Shown one piece after another: positions 1 through 5,327 of a stretch of 5,527 bases of DNA (positions are counted from its first letter, which is position 1; every line of letters begins with the position of its first letter). Under the pieces are notes generated by a model. It worked only from the letters and a program-made list of their open reading frames with translations, made no database searches and was not told the origin of the DNA. The stretch is from assembly GCA_030646745.1 (NCBI GenBank), contig JAUSKV010000276.1, positions 1 through 5,527 of the forward strand. Direction: 5' to 3'. The translations under genes were made by a program, and so were the position numbers. The DNA comes from Sulfurimonas sp. (GTDB lineage Bacteria > Campylobacterota > Campylobacteria > Campylobacterales > Sulfurimonadaceae).

Positions 1-722
1 ATGCTTCATCTGAAGCGTTTAAAACAGCAACTCTTCTTAAGACACTAAATATTAACTCCCTTATTACTGGGGAGTCAGGTGTCGGAAAGAGAAGTATTGC
101 TAAATATATCCTTCCAGATGCTCCTGTCTTGGATGCATCAAATTTTGATGAATTATTGGTTGCAATCGAGAGTTCGAGAGAGATAATTATCACAAATTTA
201 GAAAACTCACCCAATATAAAGAGAGTAATTGATAGTATTAACTCAAATAGTGTCAGAGTAGTTGCAACAGCAAACAGTTCATTTTATAATCAGTATGCTG
301 ATGAGCTTTTTAGTGTTAAATTTGATATTCCGCCATTATCTCAAAGATTAGAGGACATTGAATTATTAGTAAAAAAATTTACTAAAGAGGCCTCCGCACT
401 TTTTGGTTTCAATGAAAAATTTAACATTAAAAATTTCAAACCTGATCTCAGTGAAAATGCAAATTCTTTAAGAAGACAAGTAATGATTACTTATCTGCTG
501 CAAGACATAAAAGACAGAGAGCTGATAAATATTATTGAAAACTACATGTTTGATAAACTAGGCTCCAATAGTGATTATAGAAAATTTTTGTATCTATATG
601 AAGCACCTCTTATCAAAGCAGGGCTTAATAAGTTTAAATCTCAACTTCAATTGTCAGACAGATTGGGATTAAACAGAAATACTCTTAGAAAAAAAATATC
701 AGATAATATAGATTACTTATAA
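1..722 (+). CDS. Degenerate sigma-54-activator-like AAA+ protein with C-terminal Fis-type HTH (5' partial)
   Basis: The reading frame is open from the window edge (first full codon at position 3) to TAA at 720-722, giving 239 visible residues, so the true start is upstream. A TTG at 129 lies after the Walker A motif and is not a credible start. Visible residues 23-31 read GESGVGKRS, a Walker A typical of NtrC-type AAA+ activators. VVATANSS (about 86-93) matches the sensor I strand. PPLSQRLEDI (about 110-119) matches the PPLRERREDI signature. The last 40 residues, with LNRNTLRKKI, match the Fis/NtrC DNA-binding helix-turn-helix. Key ATPase parts are missing. Only about 30 residues separate Walker A from the Walker B position, leaving no room for the GAFTGA sigma-54-contacting loop. 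Walker B LFLDEI is replaced by IIITNL, and the arginine-finger segment (normally FREDLFYRL) is YADELFSVKF. I infer a DNA-binding protein derived from a sigma-54 activator that probably cannot hydrolyse ATP or remodel sigma-54 holoenzyme. Its target is unknown. It lies 9 nt upstream of fabD and is probably co-transcribed with it. Confidence 0.8.
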   Translation, partial: ASSEAFKTATLLKTLNINSLITGESGVGKRSIAKYILPDAPVLDASNFDELLVAIESSREIIITNLENSPNIKRVIDSINSNSVRVVATANSSFYNQYADELFSVKFDIPPLSQRLEDIELLVKKFTKEASALFGFNEKFNIKNFKPDLSENANSLRRQVMITYLLQDIKDRELINIIENYMFDKLGSNSDYRKFLYLYEAPLIKAGLNKFKSQLQLSDRLGLNRNTLRKKISDNIDYL

Positions 723-725
723 GGA
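721..725 (+). promoter_or_regulatory. Shine-Dalgarno of fabD
   Basis: AAGGA lies 6 nt before the fabD ATG at 732 and overlaps the TAA stop of the upstream gene (720-722). This supports the chosen start and suggests translational coupling between the two genes. Confidence 0.75.
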
Positions 726-731
726 TAATAA

Positions 732-1670
732 ATGCAAAAAAAAATAGCAATGATTTTTTCAGGTCAAGGTTCTCAAGCGGTAGGAATGGGCAAGAGTTTT
801 TATGAAAATTCTGATATTGCAAAAGAGATGTTTGATAAAGCCGGAGAGAGAATAGGTGTTGATTTTAAAGAGCTTATTTTTGAAGAGAATGATAGACTAG
901 GGCAAACAGCTTACACACAACCTGCAATTTTACTTATTCAGATGATTGCATATCGTCTTTTTAAAGAGGCATGTCCAATGCAACCTACTCTCTTCTTGGG
1001 GCACTCACTTGGCGAATTTTCTGCTTTGTGTGCTAGCGGCGCTATAGATTATGTAGATGCTATAGAATTGGTGCATAAAAGAGGTTTATTGATGCAAGAA
1101 GCATGCGAATCTATTGAAGCCGGCATGATGGCTCTTGTTGGTATTGATGATGCAGCCGTTGAAAAGGTATGTCTTGATGCACAAAATAGTGGCAAAAAAG
1201 TTTGGCCTGCAAACTATAACCAAGATGGGCAGTTAGTAGTGGCTGGCATGAAGGGTGATTTAATTTCTATGGAACAGGCATTTAAAGACGCTGGTGCAAA
1301 AAGAGCAATTCTTTTAGACATGTCAGTTGCCTCTCACTGCGATTTGCTCACTTCTGCGCAAGAGCCATTGGCCCAATTGATGAAAAATATGATTAAAGAG
1401 GAGTTTGCTGCTCCGATTATTTCAAATGTTACCACAAAGGCATACAGTACAAAAGAGGAAGCAGTCTTTCTTTTAAAAGAGCAGTTGGTGAAGCCTGTAA
1501 AATATAAACAATCAATTGAAGCAATAGTAAATGATATCGATCTTGCAATTGAATTTGGTCATGGCAGTGTATTAAAAGGTCTTAATAAAAGAATTGCAAA
1601 AGATTTGCAAACTCTCAATGTTTCAGATATGGACTCCTTAGCAAAAGTTGTAGAGGAAGTTTGTTTATAA
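732..1670 (+). CDS. fabD: Malonyl-CoA:acyl-carrier-protein transacylase FabD
   Basis: FabD transfers the malonyl group from coenzyme A to holo-ACP in the cytoplasm, making the malonyl-ACP used in every elongation cycle of type II fatty-acid synthesis. At 312 residues it has the usual length. The N-terminus has the GQGSQ oxyanion motif (residues 11-15). The nucleophile is Ser92 in GHSLGE (90-95), Arg117 sits where the malonyl carboxylate is bound, and the catalytic histidine is His202 in VASHCDLL. The C-terminal GHGSVLKGLNKRI (276-288) corresponds to the family's GPGxVLxGLxKR element, with His in place of the usual Pro. All catalytic residues are present. The ATG at 732 starts the protein just before the first beta strand, as expected, and has a good Shine-Dalgarno. 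The gene sits 9 nt after the AAA+/Fis gene and 1 nt before the amidase gene. I recall that fabD and the MTAN gene are also adjacent in Helicobacter pylori; that is memory, not a search. Confidence 0.97.
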   Translation: MQKKIAMIFSGQGSQAVGMGKSFYENSDIAKEMFDKAGERIGVDFKELIFEENDRLGQTAYTQPAILLIQMIAYRLFKEACPMQPTLFLGHSLGEFSALCASGAIDYVDAIELVHKRGLLMQEACESIEAGMMALVGIDDAAVEKVCLDAQNSGKKVWPANYNQDGQLVVAGMKGDLISMEQAFKDAGAKRAILLDMSVASHCDLLTSAQEPLAQLMKNMIKEEFAAPIISNVTTKAYSTKEEAVFLLKEQLVKPVKYKQSIEAIVNDIDLAIEFGHGSVLKGLNKRIAKDLQTLNVSDMDSLAKVVEEVCL

Positions 1671-1671
1671 T

Positions 1672-2388
1672 ATGCGAGTAACACTGGCTCAGACTTCACC
1701 TAAGCTAAACCGTTCTAATCTTGAGGAGACACTTTCTATTGTAAACAAGTTTATGAATGATAGCGATTTGATTGTATTTCCTGAACTCTCGCTCAACGGC
1801 TATCTATTACAGGATAAGCTCTATGAAGATGCTTGGGATATAGATGAGTTAAGCAGATTAAAAGAGTTAAGTCTGCATGTGGATATTGTAGTAGGCGCTG
1901 CAATAAGAGATAACCAAACATTCAAAAATAGAGCTCTCTACTTTTCAAAAGGAGAGCTTTTAAGTCAGCACTCTAAAGTTTATTTGCCAAATTATGGTAT
2001 GTTTGAAGAAGCAAGATATTTTAGTGCCGGCAATAAATTTGAGAGTTTTACTACCTCCTTTGGAAGAACATCTATGCTTGTATGTGAGGATTTATGGCAT
2101 AAAGAGGCTCATAACGAACTCATAAAAGAGAATCCGGACCTTATTATTGCTCTTGTTGCTTCGCCGGCCCGCGGGTTTGATGAGGGCGGTTTAGAGATAG
2201 AAGATAAGTGGTACTCAATTATAAAAACAGTAGTTGGCGAATGCAATGCAAAATTAATTTTTGTAAATCGCGTCGGTTTTGAAGATGGACTCGGTTTTTG
2301 GGGCGGAAGCTGCATAGTTGATGAAGACTCAAACATAATAGAAAAATTGCCACGATATGAAAAAATAGTGAAAACATTTGAAATATAA
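1672..2388 (+). CDS. Nitrilase-superfamily (carbon-nitrogen) hydrolase, like the NAD synthetase glutaminase domain
   Basis: This is a cytoplasmic amidase-type enzyme of the carbon-nitrogen hydrolase superfamily. The Glu-Lys-Cys catalytic set is complete: Glu38 in FPELSLNGY, Lys102 in HSKVYLPNYG, and Cys138 in LVCEDLWH. The second family glutamate is probably at 112-113 in MFEEARYF. Several stretches resemble the N-terminal glutaminase domain of glutamine-dependent NAD synthetase: YLPNYGMFEEARYFSAG (104-120), CEDLW (138-142) and the late NRVGFEDGLGFWGGS (199-213). The protein is only 238 residues, one complete hydrolase domain without a synthetase domain. The substrate cannot be read from the sequence; a free-standing glutaminase or a small omega-amidase-like enzyme are both possible. 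The ATG lies 1 nt after the fabD stop. A purine-rich GAGGAAG at 1653-1659 inside the fabD end may serve as a rather distant ribosome binding site, so translation is probably coupled to fabD. Confidence 0.9.
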   Translation: MRVTLAQTSPKLNRSNLEETLSIVNKFMNDSDLIVFPELSLNGYLLQDKLYEDAWDIDELSRLKELSLHVDIVVGAAIRDNQTFKNRALYFSKGELLSQHSKVYLPNYGMFEEARYFSAGNKFESFTTSFGRTSMLVCEDLWHKEAHNELIKENPDLIIALVASPARGFDEGGLEIEDKWYSIIKTVVGECNAKLIFVNRVGFEDGLGFWGGSCIVDEDSNIIEKLPRYEKIVKTFEI

Positions 2389-2392
2389 GGGA
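2387..2392 (+). promoter_or_regulatory. Shine-Dalgarno of mtnN
   Basis: AAGGGA lies 4 nt before the ATG at 2397 and overlaps the TAA of the preceding amidase gene (2386-2388). It fixes the mtnN start and repeats the stop/Shine-Dalgarno overlap seen at fabD, fitting one polycistronic message. The spacing is slightly short. Confidence 0.65.
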
Positions 2393-2396
2393 TAAC

Positions 2397-3101
2397 ATGA
2401 AAATAGCAATAATGGGTGCAATGCCCGAAGAGATAGCACCGATACTGAAAAAATTGGGCAACTATACAACAACAGAGTATGCAAAAAACAAGTATTACGA
2501 AGCATCCTATAAGGGTGTAGATTTAGTAATAGCCTACTCTAAAATAGGCAAAGTGTTTTCAACTCTAACCGCTACGACAATGATTGAACATTTTAGCGCT
2601 ACGCAACTACTATTTTCAGGTGTTGCCGGTGCTATTTCACCGAGTTTGAAAGTTGGCGACTTAATTGTAGCGACAAAGCTCTCGCAACATGATTTGGATA
2701 TTACGGCGTTTGGGCATCCATTTGGTTTTGTACCGGAAGGTGCTGTGTTTGTGGAAGCAGATAAAAGTATGATAGAGCTAAGCAAAGAAGTTGCTCTTGA
2801 CATGGGTAAAATAGTTCAAGAGGGGATTATTGCCACAGGTGATCAGTTCGTTGCAAATGAAGAGCGTAAAAATTGGATTGGCTCTACTTTTGGTGCGGAT
2901 GCTCTGGAGATGGAAGGTGCTTCTGTTGCGGTTGTGTGCGATGCTCTGAATGTACCATTTTTTATTCTTCGTGCAATAAGCGATGCCGCGGACATGGATG
3001 CGAGTTTTTCATTTGATGCATTTCTTGAGACAAGTGCGGTAGAGAGTGCAGAATTTGTCATGAAAATGGTTGATAAAATACTTGATAAAAACGCCAAATG
3101 A
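2397..3101 (+). CDS. mtnN: 5'-Methylthioadenosine/S-adenosylhomocysteine (and aminofutalosine) nucleosidase
   Basis: MtnN cleaves the N-glycosidic bond of methylthioadenosine and S-adenosylhomocysteine, releasing adenine. This recycles by-products of polyamine synthesis and methylation. In Helicobacter and Campylobacter the same enzyme also hydrolyses 6-amino-6-deoxyfutalosine in the futalosine route to menaquinone, and that role is inferred here. The 234 residues match the family's length. The start MKIAIMGAMPEE places Glu12 as the catalytic-site acid. LLFSGVAGAI (71-80) is the purine-binding glycine-rich segment. ATGDQFV (146-152) and LEMEGASVA (170-178, with Glu171 and Glu173) form the nucleoside site. 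RAISDAAD (192-199) carries the catalytic Asp196. All signature residues are intact, and the SKIGKV and SQHDLD stretches resemble the H. pylori enzyme as I remember it. It is the last gene of the tight 1-3101 cluster, 8 nt after the amidase gene, and is followed by a 75-nt gap with inverted repeats. Confidence 0.96.
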   Translation: MKIAIMGAMPEEIAPILKKLGNYTTTEYAKNKYYEASYKGVDLVIAYSKIGKVFSTLTATTMIEHFSATQLLFSGVAGAISPSLKVGDLIVATKLSQHDLDITAFGHPFGFVPEGAVFVEADKSMIELSKEVALDMGKIVQEGIIATGDQFVANEERKNWIGSTFGADALEMEGASVAVVCDALNVPFFILRAISDAADMDASFSFDAFLETSAVESAEFVMKMVDKILDKNAK

Positions 3102-3105
3102 ACAA

Positions 3106-3118
3106 AGTCAATTTGACT
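3106..3118 (+). repeat. Short inverted repeat in the mtnN-ttcA gap
   Basis: AGTCAA-T-TTGACT is a perfect 6-bp palindrome around one central base, starting 5 nt after the mtnN stop. As RNA it could form a 5-bp stem with a 3-nt loop; as DNA it has operator-like symmetry. No T-run follows, so it is not a standard intrinsic terminator. A function is not established. Confidence 0.45.
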
Positions 3119-3123
3119 ATGCT

Positions 3124-3157
3124 AACGCTATGTTCTCTTCAGCGCAGAGCTAGCGTT
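3124..3157 (+). repeat. Interrupted hairpin upstream of ttcA
   Basis: AACGCTA (3124-3130) is the exact reverse complement of TAGCGTT (3151-3157). Inside, CTCT (3135-3138) pairs with AGAG (3146-3149) around a 7-nt loop, leaving an asymmetric bulge of 4 nt on one side and 1 nt on the other. The structure ends 19 nt before the ttcA ATG and has no T-tract after it. It could stabilise the upstream mRNA end, affect ttcA translation, or be incidental. Confidence 0.4.
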
Positions 3158-3176
3158 CAGATAAACCGAACTTAAC

Positions 3177-3935
3177 ATGCCCATAGTTATATCTAAAAAA
3201 ATAATGTCCAAACTCGGACGAACAAATGCTGAGTTTAACTTAATAGAAGAGGGCGACAAAATTCTAGTTGGTCTTAGCGGCGGTAAAGATTCTTTAACAA
3301 TGGTGCATGCCATGAAAGAGCAACAGCGCCGCGCTCCCTTTAAATTTGAATTTATTGCTGTAACTGTCTCCTATGGCATGGAAGAAAATTTTGATGCTTT
3401 GATAGCCCACTGCAAAGAGTATGACATTCCGCATGTTGTGCATGATACGAAAATTTATGATTTAGCGCAAGTGAAGATAAGAGAGAACTCCTCTTTTTGT
3501 AGTTTTTTCTCTCGCATGCGAAGAGGTTCTCTTTACAGTGCAGCTGAGAAATTTGGATGTAATAAAGTGGCTTTGGGTCATCATATGGACGATGCCGCTG
3601 AGAGTTTTTTTATGAACTTCATCTATAACGGACAGATGCGTTCCCTTGCACCAAAATATAGAGCAGGCAATGGTCTGATTGTCATTCGTCCGCTTATCCA
3701 GATGCGGGAGAGACAATTGGCTGCATTTGCAGTTGACAACAACATGCCAACCATTGGGGATGAATCTTGTCCATCTATGCGCTTTGATGTCAAAATGCCA
3801 CATGCCAGAGCGCACACAAAAGAGATGCTAGCCAAGATGGAAAAAGAGTTTCCAACGCTCTTTACAAGTCTAAATGCTGCTTTTAAGAATATTTCTATTG
3901 ATAGTTTTTTTGACGCGGAGAAGTTTTCTGTTTAA
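3177..3935 (+). CDS. ttcA: TtcA-family PP-loop ATPase (tRNA 2-thiocytidine synthetase-like), with a CxxF in place of CxxC
   Basis: TtcA enzymes adenylate tRNA cytidine-32 and replace its oxygen with sulfur, using a PP-loop ATPase domain and an iron-sulfur cluster. This protein has the PP-loop SGGKDS (residues 34-39), the following beta strand with AVTVSYG (61-67), the SRMRRGSLY helix (112-120), GHHMDDA (134-140) and VIRPL (169-173). These place it in the TtcA branch rather than TilS. In E. coli TtcA the cluster is held by a CxxC and a later cysteine. Here the CxxC position reads CSFF, so Cys108 remains but the second cysteine is Phe111; the later Cys198, in DESCPSMRFD, remains. It may be a Campylobacterota variant with altered cluster binding or substrate, so the symbol is by family. 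ATG 3177 is used because an in-frame stop at 3162 prevents a longer protein and homologues begin shortly before the ISKK segment. No strong Shine-Dalgarno is visible. The 252-residue length is somewhat short of E. coli TtcA, mainly at the N-terminus. Confidence 0.88.
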   Translation: MPIVISKKIMSKLGRTNAEFNLIEEGDKILVGLSGGKDSLTMVHAMKEQQRRAPFKFEFIAVTVSYGMEENFDALIAHCKEYDIPHVVHDTKIYDLAQVKIRENSSFCSFFSRMRRGSLYSAAEKFGCNKVALGHHMDDAAESFFMNFIYNGQMRSLAPKYRAGNGLIVIRPLIQMRERQLAAFAVDNNMPTIGDESCPSMRFDVKMPHARAHTKEMLAKMEKEFPTLFTSLNAAFKNISIDSFFDAEKFSV

Positions 3936-3949
3936 ATAAAATGAGTTAA

Positions 3950-3958
3950 TGATATAAT
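3950..3958 (+). promoter_or_regulatory. Extended -10 promoter for yebC
   Basis: TGATATAAT fits the extended -10 consensus TGnTATAAT exactly (TG at 3950-3951, hexamer 3953-3958). It starts 15 nt after the ttcA stop and would give a leader of roughly 20-25 nt before the yebC ATG. No good -35 hexamer is visible at the proper spacing, as is usual for housekeeping promoters of Campylobacterota, which rely on the -10 and AT-rich upstream DNA. Confidence 0.72.
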
Positions 3959-3975
3959 TCGCGGCATTAATAAAA

Positions 3976-3980
3976 AAGGA
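3976..3980 (+). promoter_or_regulatory. Shine-Dalgarno of yebC
   Basis: AAGGA lies 8 nt before the ATG at 3989, within a purine-rich run. It is the best spaced ribosome binding site in the window and supports the yebC start. Confidence 0.8.
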
Positions 3981-3988
3981 ACAATTCT

Positions 3989-4699
3989 ATGGGAAGAGCG
4001 TTTGAATATAGAAAAGCATCAAAATTAAAAAGATGGGGAGCGATGTCAAAGTTGTTTCCAAAACTCGGCAAAATAATTACTATGGCAGCAAAAGAGGGGA
4101 GTAGCGATCCTGACATGAACTCGAAACTTCGTACGGCGATTATGAATGCAAAAGCTGAAAATATGCCAAAAGATAACATCGAAGCGGCGATAAAAAGAGC
4201 GAGTGCAAAAGATACGACGAGTATGTTGGAAGTAAACTTTGAGGGCAAAGCTCCACATGGCGTTTTGATTTTTATAGAGTGTTTAACAGATAATAATACG
4301 AGAACAGTGGCCAATGTAAAAAATGTACTCACTAAACATGGCGGAGAGATGCTGACAAACGGCTCTTTGGAGTTTATGTTTAGCAGAAAAGCAGTAATTG
4401 AGTTTAAATTAAAAGATGGCATGGATATTGAGGAGCTAGAGTTAGAGCTGATTGATGCAGGCCTTGAAGAGATTGAAGAAGAAGAGGGTGTTGTTTTAGT
4501 GACGGGTGATTATACAAATTTTGGAAAACTCAATGAAGCACTGGAAAAGATGGGAATCGAGGTTACAAAAGCAAACCTAGAGAGAATGGCAAACTCTCCA
4601 ATATCTATCTCTGAGCAAGAGCAAGTTGATATTGATAAAATTATAGATAAATTAGAAGACGATGATGATGTTAATAAGATTTTTACAAATCTAGCATAA
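3989..4699 (+). CDS. yebC: YebC/PmpR/TACO1-family protein
   Basis: YebC-family proteins were long annotated as DNA-binding transcriptional regulators. More recent work on bacterial YebC proteins and mitochondrial TACO1 points to a ribosome-associated role that relieves stalling at proline-rich stretches. Which role applies here cannot be read from the sequence. The 236-residue length and motifs are typical: the N-terminus [16 protein letters not shown] (the family's G(R/H)(A/S)K segment in its Campylobacterota form), [25 protein letters not shown] (residues 47-71, split here as [10 protein letters not shown] and [15 protein letters not shown]), YEGKAP-like FEGKAPHGV (84-92), [10 protein letters not shown] (102-111), NGSLEFMF (124-131), and the acidic [14 protein letters not shown] near the C-terminus (222-235). 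No truncation is visible. The gene has its own promoter and a strong Shine-Dalgarno, so it probably starts a transcription unit that may continue into yigZ, 33 nt downstream. Confidence 0.96.
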   Translation: MGRAFEYRKASKLKRWGAMSKLFPKLGKIITMAAKEGSSDPDMNSKLRTAIMNAKAENMPKDNIEAAIKRASAKDTTSMLEVNFEGKAPHGVLIFIECLTDNNTRTVANVKNVLTKHGGEMLTNGSLEFMFSRKAVIEFKLKDGMDIEELELELIDAGLEEIEEEEGVVLVTGDYTNFGKLNEALEKMGIEVTKANLERMANSPISISEQEQVDIDKIIDKLEDDDDVNKIFTNLA

Positions 4700-4732
4700 T
4701 TTTCACATGTCGGTATTTGATAAAAATAATAT

Positions 4733-5308
4733 ATGAAATACATTGATAAAATATATACACAAACACATGAGGTAAAGCAATCAAAATTTATTGCTTACCT
4801 TGTGCCTTTTTCGGAATTTATAGCCACTTTAGAACAACTCAAAATCTCACATCCAAAAGCCAGACATTTTGTTGTTGCGTACAGATATCTAAATAAGTTT
4901 AATCAAATTGTAGAACACTCCAGTGATGATGGAGAGCCAAAAGGAACATCCGGCAAACCCTCTCTTTTTGTTTTGCAGGGTTTGGAGATGATAAACTGCG
5001 GCGTCATAATTGTCAGATATTTTGGCGGAACAAAGCTCGGAACCGGCGGATTGGTCAGAGCGTACAGCGATAGTGTAAACTTGGTGTTAAATTTGGCATC
5101 ATTCATTGAATATAAACAAGAAACAAGTATTACTATATATTTTGAATACTCAAATATAAGAATGGTAGAGTATGAGTGTTTGACATGTGGAGTTGATATA
5201 GTTGAAAAAAGTTTTGATGCGGCTTCTATCTATAAAATAAAAGGCATTGAATCTAACATAAAACTATTTTTAGAAAAGCTGAGTAGAGTGGTTGAAGTTG
5301 TAAAATAG
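4733..5308 (+). CDS. yigZ: YigZ/IMPACT-family (UPF0029) protein
   Basis: YigZ is a conserved cytoplasmic protein of the IMPACT family. Its bacterial function is poorly defined; nucleic-acid binding and a translation-related role have been suggested from structure and from the eukaryotic Gcn2 inhibitor IMPACT/Yih1. The 191-residue length is near the usual size of about 200. The N-terminal UPF0029 domain covers roughly residues 10-120, with SKFIAYLVPF (17-26), HFVVAYR (45-51), the signature SDDGEPKGTSGKP (64-76) and RYFGGTKLGTGGLVRAY (95-111). A smaller C-terminal DUF1949-like domain, beginning around TSITIYFEYS (131-140), runs to the end. The ATG at 4733 is favoured because an in-frame TAA at 4727 blocks extension and homologues start close to the KIYTQTHEVKQSKF segment. 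No Shine-Dalgarno is visible in the AT-rich 33-nt gap after yebC. It is convergent with the gene at the right edge. Confidence 0.94.
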   Translation: MKYIDKIYTQTHEVKQSKFIAYLVPFSEFIATLEQLKISHPKARHFVVAYRYLNKFNQIVEHSSDDGEPKGTSGKPSLFVLQGLEMINCGVIIVRYFGGTKLGTGGLVRAYSDSVNLVLNLASFIEYKQETSITIYFEYSNIRMVEYECLTCGVDIVEKSFDAASIYKIKGIESNIKLFLEKLSRVVEVVK

Positions 5309-5321
5309 ATAAAAATCTATT
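5304..5321. terminator. Small AT-rich hairpin between convergent genes, possible weak terminator
   Basis: AATAGAT (5304-5310) and ATCTATT (5315-5321) form a perfect 7-bp stem around an AAAA loop (5311-5314). The stem contains the yigZ stop codon TAG (5306-5308) and fills the gap before the opposing gene's stop at 5328. The stem is AT-rich and no long T-run follows on either strand (only TTTT partly overlapping it on the minus strand), so termination would be weak. The location between two convergent stops is the main argument for a role. Confidence 0.4.
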
Positions 5322-5327
5322 CACAAC

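Noticed and set aside
1..48. ATG at position 1 as a gene start
   Set aside because: This frame reaches a stop after 15 codons (TAA at 46-48), while the frame beginning at position 3 carries the Walker A motif and runs on to 722.
129..131. TTG as the start of the first gene
   Set aside because: The reading frame continues upstream to the window edge and encodes the Walker A motif before this codon, so TTG here is an internal leucine.
3113..3118. TTGACT as a -35 element for ttcA
   Set aside because: No -10-like hexamer is found 16-18 nt downstream, and housekeeping promoters in this phylum usually lack a -35; the match is part of the palindrome at 3106-3118.
3462..3815. 117-codon open frame antisense to the ttcA-family gene
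   Set aside because: It has no recognisable motif and no credible start region, and the plus strand carries PP-loop and GHHxDD motifs over the same DNA.
3967..4422. 151-codon open frame antisense to yebC
   Set aside because: It lies opposite a well-conserved gene, shows no recognisable domain, and its composition is what the complement of yebC would give by chance.
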